Shown here: piece after piece, positions 8,046 through 13,622 of the stretch
Layout of the letters: each line of letters begins with the position of its first letter
Numbering within the stretch: the stretch's first letter is position 1
The notes under the pieces: generated by a model
The model's input: the letters and a program-made list of their open reading frames with translations, nothing else
The model's database searches: none
What the model was told of the DNA's origin: nothing
Made by a program: the position numbers and the translations under genes
DNA from: Bacteroidales bacterium
GTDB lineage: Bacteria; Bacteroidota; Bacteroidia; Bacteroidales; Porphyromonadaceae
Reading direction: 5' to 3'
Assembly (NCBI GenBank): GCA_004555765.1
Contig: SFHG01000052.1
Span: 1 to 13,622 of the forward strand
Length of the DNA stretch: 13,622 nt

Positions 8046-8053
8046 TACTTTTG
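8046..8053 (+). promoter_or_regulatory. Putative glnN promoter, -7 element TACTTTTG
   Basis: TACTTTTG matches TAnnTTTG and lies 78 nt before the chosen ATG. It overlaps the alternative GTG start at 8053, which argues against that longer start because transcription should begin downstream of it. The -33 region is T-rich without a clean TTG. Confidence 0.5.
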
Positions 8054-8130
8054 TGTTGCCGGCGGGACGCCCTCCGTATCAAGTCTCTCCGGACGTCGCA
8101 TTTTCCACAAATAAACCCCGGACTATCCCT

Positions 8131-10326
8131 ATGTCTACGCTTAGATTTCAAGCGGTGCAGGAGGCTTCGCACCGCAAGCCCCGTCCTTTTTCGGCTCCGA
8201 AGCTCTTGCCATCGGAGTACTACGGTTGCAACGTCTTCGACGAGAGGACGATGTCCCGCTACCTCTCAGGCGATACGATTAAGCGCATCCGCAAGGCCGT
8301 AAGTGATGGCCGGGCTCTGGATCGCGCCATCGCGGATCAGGTGGCGGCGGCGATGAAGACTTGGGCGCTTGAGCGCGGTGCCACACACTTCACCCACTGG
8401 TTCCAGCCGCTCACGGAGGGGACGGCGGAGAAGCACGACTCTTTCATCGATTACACCAACGGTCCCGGTTCCGACATCATAGAGCGTTTCGGAGGTAAGT
8501 ACCTCGCCCAGCAGGAGCCTGATGCCTCTTCTTTCCCCAACGGCGGCATCCGCAACACTTTTGAAGCAAGGGGTTACACCGCGTGGGATCCTTCTTCGCC
8601 CGCCTTTATCATAGAGGATACGCTCTGCATCCCCACGGTCTTCATCTCTTATACGGGCGAAGCCCTCGATCATAAAGGTCCCCTGCTCCGCTCACTGAAC
8701 GCCGTGGAGCAGGCTGCGCGGGAAGTATGTGCCCTACTCGGCAAAAAGACCTCCAAAGTCACCGCTATGCTCGGGTGGGAGCAGGAGTATTTCCTCGTCG
8801 ACCTCGCCCTCTACAACGCACGCCCCGACCTCGTGATGACCGAAAGGACACTTATGGGACACGAGTCCGCACGCAATCAACAGCTCGATGACCACTACTT
8901 CGGAGCCGTGCCCGCGCGCGTTCTCGCCTTTATGCGCGAGCTGGAAGTGGAAGCCTATAAGTACGGCATCCCACTCAAGACCCGGCACAACGAAGTCGCA
9001 CCGATGCAGTTTGAGGTCGCGCCCATATTCGGCGAAGCCAATCTTTCCGTGGATCAAAATCTCCTCATTATGACCTTGATGAGGAGCATTGCCGAAAAGC
9101 ACGACTTCAAAGTCCTCCTGCACGAGAAGCCTTACGACGGAATCAACGGTAGCGGTAAGCATTGCAACTGGAGCCTGATGACAGCGGACGGGACGGGGCT
9201 TTTTACCCCGGGTAAAAATGCGTCCGAGAATCTCCTCTTTGTCACTTTCCTCGTCAATACCCTCGTCGCCGTCTACCGACACTCCGCCCTCCTCAAAGCC
9301 TCCATTATGAGCGCCCAAAACGCGAACCGCCTCGGAGGGCACGAAGCGCCTCCCGCCATCATTTCGGTCTTCCTCGGCTCACAGATCACAGCTGTCCTCG
9401 ACAAGCTCGAGAGCGAATCCGAAGACGACGAGATTACGATGACCGAACTCTCCAAAATGACCCTCGGCATCGCTAACATCCCGGAGGTACTCCTCGACAA
9501 TACGGACCGGAACCGCACCTCGCCTTTTGCATTCACGGGCAACCGGTTCGAGTTCCGCGCCGTGGGCTCATCGGCGAATACTTCGGCTCCCTTGCAAGTG
9601 TTGAACGCCGCCCTCGCCGAGCAGCTCCGCATCTTTCTCTCCGCAGTGCGGGAGCGCACCGAGCAGGGAGTCCCCAAGGAGAATGCCATCATGGAAGTCC
9701 TCCGCCGCTTCATTGTGGAGAGCAAACCCATTCGCTTCGAGGGGAACGGCTACTCGGAAGAGTGGCACCGCGAAGCCGTCCGCAGAGGTCTCGACACCGA
9801 GACAAGCGTCCCCCTGATGTTCGATGCCTATACCGCAGATAGTTCCGTGAAGATGTTCGAGGAGACCGGGGTCTTCACCGAGCGCGAGCTGCATATCCGC
9901 AACGAAGTGAAGTGGGAGATGTACACCAAAAAGATACAGATCGAAGCCCGCGTCCTCGGCGACCTCGCGATGAACCACATCATACCCGTGGCCACCCGCT
10001 ACCAGAGCATCCTCCTGGATAACTACCGCAAGATCGTTCAGACGTTTGACAAAGAGCGGGCGGAAGAACTCGCGAAGCAAGACATCGAGCTCATCGTAGA
10101 GATCTCCGAGCGCTGCAATGAGATAAAAAGTATGGTCACCGAGATGGTTGAAGCGCGCAAGGTGGCCAATAAGGTCGCCGAAAACCGTAACCGGGCCATC
10201 CTCTACCACGATACCGTCCTGCCGTTTTTCTCGAAGATACGTTACCACATCGACAAGCTCGAACTGATTGTGGACAACGAATTTTGGCCCCTGCCCAAGT
10301 ACCGCGAGCTCCTCTTCATCAAGTAA
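8131..10326 (+). CDS. glnN: Glutamine synthetase type III (GlnN)
   Basis: A 731-residue cytoplasmic enzyme that makes glutamine from glutamate, ammonium and ATP, typical of Bacteroidetes and cyanobacteria and much longer than GSI/GSII. Visible features: FTHWFQPLTEGTAEKHD (87-103), QQEPDASSFPNGG (127-139), the metal-binding GWEQEYFLVD (215-224), KTRHNEVAPMQFE (283-295), the ATP/glutamate-site NGSGKHCNWS (339-348), then DNTDRNRTSPFAFTGNRFEF, and the C-terminal WPLPKYREL shared by the family. The frame is open with a GTG 78 nt earlier, but MSTLRFQAVQEAS aligns with known GlnN N-termini and the -7 box overlaps the GTG, so 8131 is preferred. It is monocistronic: divergent from the transporter and followed by tandem repeats and a tRNA. 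No obvious glnB or amt neighbours are present, so nitrogen regulation cannot be read from context. Confidence 0.98.
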   Translation: MSTLRFQAVQEASHRKPRPFSAPKLLPSEYYGCNVFDERTMSRYLSGDTIKRIRKAVSDGRALDRAIADQVAAAMKTWALERGATHFTHWFQPLTEGTAEKHDSFIDYTNGPGSDIIERFGGKYLAQQEPDASSFPNGGIRNTFEARGYTAWDPSSPAFIIEDTLCIPTVFISYTGEALDHKGPLLRSLNAVEQAAREVCALLGKKTSKVTAMLGWEQEYFLVDLALYNARPDLVMTERTLMGHESARNQQLDDHYFGAVPARVLAFMRELEVEAYKYGIPLKTRHNEVAPMQFEVAPIFGEANLSVDQNLLIMTLMRSIAEKHDFKVLLHEKPYDGINGSGKHCNWSLMTADGTGLFTPGKNASENLLFVTFLVNTLVAVYRHSALLKASIMSAQNANRLGGHEAPPAIISVFLGSQITAVLDKLESESEDDEITMTELSKMTLGIANIPEVLLDNTDRNRTSPFAFTGNRFEFRAVGSSANTSAPLQVLNAALAEQLRIFLSAVRERTEQGVPKENAIMEVLRRFIVESKPIRFEGNGYSEEWHREAVRRGLDTETSVPLMFDAYTADSSVKMFEETGVFTERELHIRNEVKWEMYTKKIQIEARVLGDLAMNHIIPVATRYQSILLDNYRKIVQTFDKERAEELAKQDIELIVEISERCNEIKSMVTEMVEARKVANKVAENRNRAILYHDTVLPFFSKIRYHIDKLELIVDNEFWPLPKYRELLFIK

Positions 10327-10420
10327 GCTCCCACTCCGGGCGGCCTCCGGTTTCGGGGTGTCAAGTTCCTCAGTACCGCCCCCGAATACACGCGGTTTCG
10401 GGAGGTGGAAAGCATCGGTA

Positions 10421-10643
10421 GTCCCAAACTCCCGCACATGGTGCGGTCATCTCTGCGGGCAGAAGGGGTTCTGCGACCGAATCTATTTGGAATCCCAAAC
10501 TCCCGTATACGGTGCGGTCATCTCTGCGGCAGAAGGGGTTCTGCGGGCAGAAGCTATTGGGAATCCCAAACTCCCGCATACAGTGCAGTCATCTCTGCGG
10601 GCAGAAGGGGTTCTGCGACAGAAGCTATTGGGAATCCCAAACT
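10421..10643. repeat. Tandem 71-bp repeat, three full copies plus a 10-nt start of a fourth
   Basis: Units start at 10421, 10492, 10563 and 10634 (partial), each exactly 71 nt apart. Each unit reads ATCCCAAACTCCCG, then a GTGCGGTCATCTCTGCGG-like block, then GCAGAAGGGGTTCTGC, then AGAAGCTATTGGGA. GCAGAA-GGGG-TTCTGC is a perfect 6-bp hairpin, and the last two unit junctions form the palindrome TTGGGAATCCCAA. Copies 2 and 3 differ by a few substitutions plus a compensating one-base loss and gain. The period is not a multiple of three and the frames do not persist, so it is not coding. It fills most of the 392-nt gap 10327-10718. The rest of that gap is a weak hairpin (10381-10402) after glnN and the tRNA promoter. 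Confidence 0.92.
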
Positions 10644-10657
10644 TTTGTGTACCTTTG
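10628..10657 (+). promoter_or_regulatory. Putative tRNA-Ser promoter (TTG, 19 nt, TACCTTTG)
   Basis: TACCTTTG (10650-10657) matches the TAnnTTTG -7 consensus, and a TTG (10628-10630) sits 19 nt upstream, the expected Bacteroidetes -33 spacing. This is the best-formed promoter in the window. Its -33 part is inside the terminal palindrome of the 71-bp repeat. The tRNA begins about 60 nt downstream. Confidence 0.65.
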
Positions 10658-10718
10658 CCTCGCTTTCGGCTGGAGTTTGTTTTAGACTATATAAGGTGGA
10701 AGCAGGCAGCACTTATAA

Positions 10719-10803
10719 GGAGAGATGGCAGAGTGGTCGATCGCGGCGGTCTTGAAAACCGTTGACTGTAACAGGTCCGGGGGTTCGAATCCCTCTCTCT
10801 CCG
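10719..10803 (+). tRNA. tRNA-Ser (anticodon UGA)
   Basis: An 85-nt type II tRNA with a full cloverleaf. The acceptor stem pairs GGAGAGA (10719-10725) with TCTCTCC (10796-10802), with discriminator G at 10803. The anticodon loop CTTGAAA (10751-10757) carries TGA at 10753-10755 on a GCGGT/ACCGT stem. A long variable arm (GACTGTAACAGGTC region) marks it as Ser class. The T-arm is GGGGG-TTCGAAT-CCCTC. CCA is not encoded in full (GCA follows), so it would be added after transcription. The gene appears intact although the AT-rich mobile region starts right after it. Confidence 0.97.
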
Positions 10804-10837
10804 CAATAAACGCTGAAAATCAGCAAATTATAAAACA

Positions 10838-10886
10838 AACACCCAATTTTATACCCAAGAATGTAAAGTTGGGTGTTTTTATTTTA
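10838..10886 (+). terminator. Intrinsic terminator after tRNA-Ser
   Basis: AACACCCAA (10838-10846) pairs perfectly with TTGGGTGTT (10869-10877), followed by TTTATTTTA. It starts 35 nt after the tRNA and would end its transcript. It lies on the AT-rich side of the composition break, so whether it belongs to the host or the element is open. Confidence 0.8.
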
Positions 10887-10976
10887 TTTAAGACGAATCA
10901 TATTCGCTCGGAAAATAATTTGATAAAAAACAGAACAAACGAAAAAAACAACCAATTCATTTTCCGTAAGATTTCG

Positions 10977-10984
10977 TATCTTTG
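10977..10984 (+). promoter_or_regulatory. Putative cfxA promoter, -7 element TATCTTTG
   Basis: TATCTTTG is a full match to TAnnTTTG, 58 nt before the preferred ATG at 11042. No clean -33 TTG is seen 19-21 nt upstream. No insertion-sequence end is recognisable here, so expression seems driven by this native-looking promoter. Confidence 0.55.
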
Positions 10985-11041
10985 CAGTAAATAATAAATC
11001 AGGGTCTGTCATGATAATATATAATGTTTAAAAATCGTAGT

Positions 11042-12007
11042 ATGAAAAAAAGTAGAAGAAAACGCCTTGTAATTTTGTGTATAGCTTTAGTTTGTATCAT
11101 AGTTTTAGTTTTTTTATTGTTCTCTAAATCAACTTCTAATAATAGTACAAATCCACCTTTGACAGATGTTTTGACTGATAGCATTTCTCGGATAGTATCA
11201 GCTTGTCCTGGTGAAATTGGAGTGGCAATTATTATTAATAACACAGATACAGTTAAAGTTAATGATAAGAGTGTATATCCTATGATGAGTGTATTTAAGG
11301 TTCATCAGGCATTAGCTCTTTGCAATGATTTTGATAACAAAGGGATTTCACTTGATACCTTAGTAAAGATAGATAGGAATAGACTTGATTCAAAGACTTG
11401 GAGTCCTATGATGAAAGATTATTCCGAGTTGGTTATATCATTAACCGTGAGAGATTTACTTCGTTATACTATTGCTCAAAGTGATAATAATGCAAGCAAT
11501 CTGATGTTTAAAGATATGGTCAATGTTGCTCAAACTGACAGTTTTATAGCCACACTTATTCCTCGTTCAAGTTTTCAGATAGCTTATACAGAAGAGGAAA
11601 TGTCGGCTGACCACGATAGGGCTTACTTTAATTATACATCTCCTCTTGGTGCCGCAATGTTGATGAACCGTTTGTTTACCGAAAGTATTGTCAGTGGTGA
11701 GAAGCAAAGTTTCATTAAGAATACATTAAAAGAATGTGTGACAGGTACAGATAGAATAGTCGCTCCGCTTCTTGATAAAGAAAGGGTTTCTATTGCACAT
11801 AAGACGGGTTCTGGTTATGTCAATGAAAATGGTATTCTTGCAGCTCACAATGATGTTGCCTATATATGCCTGCCTAATAATGTCTGCTATACTTTAGCGA
11901 TATTTGTTAAGGATTTCAAGGGTAATGAATCACAAGCATCACAATATGTTGCGCATATATCAGAGGTCGTATATTCTTTATTAATACAAAATTCGGCAAT
12001 TCCTTAA
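11042..12007 (+). CDS. cfxA: CfxA-family class A extended-spectrum beta-lactamase (divergent variant)
   Basis: A 321-residue serine beta-lactamase, exported to the periplasm, that hydrolyses penicillins and cephalosporins in known CfxA enzymes. Catalytic motifs are intact: S83-V-F-K86, S147-D-N149, an omega-loop glutamate cluster E184-E186 before MSAD, and K254-T-G256. Residues 7-27 are a hydrophobic signal or anchor segment after a basic N-terminus (KKSRRKR). ALVC is not a good lipobox. The frame opens six codons earlier (11024), but MKKSRRKR aligns with the CfxA N-terminus and gives exactly its 321-residue length. From memory it differs from described CfxA proteins at about one position in six, so it looks like a diverged relative rather than the common CfxA/CfxA2/CfxA3. 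Y259, just after KTGSG, matches the Tyr of CfxA/CfxA2 rather than the Asp of CfxA3. GC is roughly one-third, far below the host genes. It converges on the relaxase gene. Confidence 0.95.
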   Translation: MKKSRRKRLVILCIALVCIIVLVFLLFSKSTSNNSTNPPLTDVLTDSISRIVSACPGEIGVAIIINNTDTVKVNDKSVYPMMSVFKVHQALALCNDFDNKGISLDTLVKIDRNRLDSKTWSPMMKDYSELVISLTVRDLLRYTIAQSDNNASNLMFKDMVNVAQTDSFIATLIPRSSFQIAYTEEEMSADHDRAYFNYTSPLGAAMLMNRLFTESIVSGEKQSFIKNTLKECVTGTDRIVAPLLDKERVSIAHKTGSGYVNENGILAAHNDVAYICLPNNVCYTLAIFVKDFKGNESQASQYVAHISEVVYSLLIQNSAIP

Positions 12008-12053
12008 GTTGCGTTTACTTTGAAGCTTCAATGGTAAACATTATATAATTTAT

Positions 12054-12109
12054 ACAATATAAAAGCACTTCGTAACTATCAGAGTGCTTTTATATTGTCT
12101 TTTTTTCTA
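12054..12109. terminator. Bidirectional intrinsic terminator between cfxA and the relaxase gene
   Basis: ACAATATAAAAGCACT (12054-12069) pairs perfectly with AGTGCTTTTATATTGT (12083-12098), a 16-bp stem with a 13-nt loop. A TCTTTTTTTCTAT-type tract follows on the plus strand; in the minus direction the flank is AT-rich (ATAAATTATATAATG). It serves both convergent genes. Confidence 0.88.
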
Positions 12110-13513
12110 TTATAACTTGAATCCTCTACTTTTTCTTGGTTCTTCCGTTGGTTGTCGCAAACCTTGCCGAAGTTTCTCCCATTGCTCTTTGAACCATTCG
12201 CTTATCGGTTGCCTGTTTATGGTCAGTACAAGTTTGCTATCATCGGTCGGATTCTTCTCCACCTTGAAGATGTTGTTTTTGATTTCAAACTTTCTTCTAT
12301 GTTCCTCGGAATAAATCTTGCCATTACATTGGATAGCTTCTTTCCTTGTCAAAAGACAATCTATCATATCTTTGGTAAATCCAATGACAGCGCAGAGTTT
12401 TTCCATTCTCAACATTTCTCTAAGCATCGGAAACCACTTGAATGCCTTTTCAAGCAGAGTGTTCAATCGTGATATTTCCCTGTCTTTGGCTTCAAGTTCT
12501 TGGTTGTGTATGCTCTGAAGATTGCGTATCTGTTTGCCATGTCGCTCTTGCATTTCCTGCATTTGGATTTTGAGGGTGTCAATACCTTTGTCTCGTTTGG
12601 CAATCTCTTGGTGCAAATCTTCATTAGTTCGCTCCAGCTCTTTCATCTTTCCACTTCCGAAAAGAGAACCAACTCCGCTTGCTATGGCGGTGGCTGCATT
12701 GGTGGCTGTTTTCTTTAGCTTGTCAGTGCGTATTTCTGATTTCACCTGTTTCAGTTCCTGTTCAGCAAGACCTATCTGTTCTTCTTTGTGCCGTTTTGCA
12801 GCATCCATGCGTTGCAGTTCGGCTCTCTGCTTTTCAATGATGAAATCATTTCGTTCCAAATGTTCCTTTCCGGTCTCGGATTTAGATTGCCCACGTTGCA
12901 TGGAGAGGATGTCAGATGCCAAAGTCTGCATTTCCATCATATCGTCATCATTGAGCTTTTGGCTCTTGCCCGTGTCGTGGTTCATCCAGTCGAATACGAT
13001 ATGGGCATGATAATTCGGCATAAACCACTTTTCACCGACTTGGAAACTCTCCCTATCCCCGGTTTTGGGTTGTCCACTAAGCCAGTGTCCCTCGTCCTTA
13101 TGCAGGAAGATTTGGAGCGGTGTAATACCCCAGCGTCTCTGGCACTCCTCACCAAACTTTCGTACATCTGCCAGTGTTGTATCTGGTCTGATGAGCAATA
13201 CTCCCTCACGGATTGGAGAACATCCAGCCACTTTTATAATCTTTCCATTCTTTCCCTTGCGCTCACGCTCCTTTTCCTGCATCGCTCGTCCGGTCTTTTC
13301 CTTGACCATCCGTTTGATGCTGTCATAGTGCGCCTGCAGGTCAGGACTGCCGAAGCCCGGGTTTATCCACTGCTCGTTATTGGAAGTCAGTTCGGGTACA
13401 ATGTAGATTCTGGACTCGCCGATATTGCGCATGTACTCGGCAGTTCTCCGGTTATGAGCCCCGCTTGATGTCACTCTGCAGGGTTTGATATGTATGCTTG
13501 ATTTTGTTGCCAT
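12110..13513 (-). CDS. MobV-type relaxase / mobilization protein (Mob_Pre family)
   Basis: A 467-residue conjugative relaxase that would nick a transfer origin so that a helper conjugative element can mobilize the DNA. The relaxase domain covers about residues 1-220. GAHNRR at 18-23 places H20 where pMV158 MobM has its catalytic histidine, and the metal motif is LHKDEGH (137-143) with NYHAH (167-171, H169 and H171). KSQKLNDDDMMEM is the usual Bacteroides Mob continuation. Residues about 220-350 are charged heptad-like helix, probably a coiled coil, with a short glycine-rich segment SGVGSLFGSG inside it. The C-terminal 120 residues are unassigned. MATKSSIHIKP is the usual start, preceded by a purine-rich AAAGGAAAGAAG. 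GC is mid-40s, between host and cfxA. The nearest known relatives are the mobilization proteins of Tn4555-like elements; which subgroup needs an alignment. Confidence 0.92.
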   Translation of the reverse strand: MATKSSIHIKPCRVTSSGAHNRRTAEYMRNIGESRIYIVPELTSNNEQWINPGFGSPDLQAHYDSIKRMVKEKTGRAMQEKERERKGKNGKIIKVAGCSPIREGVLLIRPDTTLADVRKFGEECQRRWGITPLQIFLHKDEGHWLSGQPKTGDRESFQVGEKWFMPNYHAHIVFDWMNHDTGKSQKLNDDDMMEMQTLASDILSMQRGQSKSETGKEHLERNDFIIEKQRAELQRMDAAKRHKEEQIGLAEQELKQVKSEIRTDKLKKTATNAATAIASGVGSLFGSGKMKELERTNEDLHQEIAKRDKGIDTLKIQMQEMQERHGKQIRNLQSIHNQELEAKDREISRLNTLLEKAFKWFPMLREMLRMEKLCAVIGFTKDMIDCLLTRKEAIQCNGKIYSEEHRRKFEIKNNIFKVEKNPTDDSKLVLTINRQPISEWFKEQWEKLRQGLRQPTEEPRKSRGFKL

Positions 13514-13543
13514 AGCTTCTTTCCTTTGTTTACAATTGATTTA

Positions 13544-13621
13544 CTTTGCTCGCTTTCGCAGAGGGGTTCTTAGGGGTAACCCATAAGCGGAGATTGCAAA
13601 GAGAGGGTCACTCTTTGCTCG
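13544..13621. other. Candidate origin of transfer (oriT) upstream of the relaxase gene
   Basis: The 109 nt upstream of the relaxase are rich in short inverted and direct repeats. GCAAAGAG (13596-13603) pairs perfectly with CTCTTTGC (13611-13618). GGGTT (13565-13569) pairs with AACCC (13578-13582) around CTTAGGGGT. CTTTGCTCG appears at 13544-13552 and again at 13613-13621. MobV systems usually keep oriT directly upstream of the relaxase gene, so position and structure fit. The exact nick site cannot be placed, and the region may continue past the window edge. Confidence 0.5.
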
Positions 13622-13622
13622 G

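Noticed and set aside
8053..8130. GTG start adding 26 residues to GlnN
   Set aside because: The GTG overlaps the -7 promoter word, the extra residues are not family-like, and the ATG at 8131 matches known GlnN N-termini.
10421..10643. CRISPR array
   Set aside because: The 71-bp units are contiguous and almost wholly repeated, with no unique spacers and no cas genes.
10268..10765. Open frames through the 71-bp repeats, on both strands
   Set aside because: A 71-nt period shifts frame at every unit, so no repeat peptide is conserved. The frames also run into glnN or the tRNA.
10725..10994. 89-codon frame overlapping tRNA-Ser
   Set aside because: Its first third is the tRNA itself and the rest is low-complexity AT-rich sequence with a terminator hairpin inside.
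11024..11041. Upstream ATG adding six residues to the beta-lactamase
   Set aside because: The ATG at 11042 aligns with the CfxA start and gives the family length of 321. The upstream ATG remains possible but is less likely.
11060..11130. Lipoprotein signal in the beta-lactamase
   Set aside because: The cysteine in ALVC has Val at -1 instead of a small residue and lies in the middle of the hydrophobic stretch, so a signal or anchor segment is more likely.

Overview
The window looks like a piece of a Bacteroidetes chromosome, probably order Bacteroidales. A Porphyromonas-like relative is a reasonable guess but not proven. Three things support this. Several intergenic regions carry the Bacteroidetes -7 promoter word TAnnTTTG. 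The gene set fits (type III glutamine synthetase, flavodiiron protein, PhoU-fused Na/Pi transporter). The accessory part is a CfxA-type beta-lactamase next to a MobV-type relaxase, a pairing known from Bacteroides and Prevotella mobilizable transposons. Host genes look mid-50s % GC from lines counted by eye.

Layout. 1-5614 is all minus strand and, read in the direction of transcription, forms two units. The first is DUF2156 protein, then GNAT acetyltransferase, then uvrB (5614 down to 1998), very tightly packed. The second is lgt, then an A-type flavoprotein that overlaps lgt by 4 nt and runs off the left edge. 5854-7677 (minus) is a Na/Pi cotransporter family protein with a PhoU-like tail. 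8131-10326 (plus) is glnN, divergent from the transporter. The three larger gaps of this block (1659-1997, 5615-5853, 7678-8130) each hold a copy of a related palindromic intergenic repeat.

10327-10718 holds three tandem 71-bp units that lead straight into the promoter of a tRNA-Ser(UGA) gene (10719-10803). Composition changes sharply after the tRNA. A cfxA-family gene of roughly one-third GC (11042-12007, plus) faces a relaxase gene of about 45% GC (12110-13513, minus), with a perfect 16-bp-stem bidirectional terminator between them. The last 110 bases, upstream of the relaxase, hold inverted repeats that make a plausible oriT. This is read as the left part of a mobilizable element lying next to, and perhaps integrated at, tRNA-Ser. 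Integrase and far end are outside the window.

How it works together: the host part covers excision repair, lipoprotein maturation, O2/NO detoxification, phosphate handling and ammonium assimilation, with no single pathway linking them. The right part is a resistance-plus-mobilization module. I did not find a clearly new multi-gene system. The points most worth a second look are the divergent CfxA, the tRNA-adjacent element boundary with its putative oriT, the 71-bp tandem repeat that appears to donate the tRNA promoter -33 element, the dispersed palindromic repeat family, and a degenerate UvrB C-terminal UVR motif.
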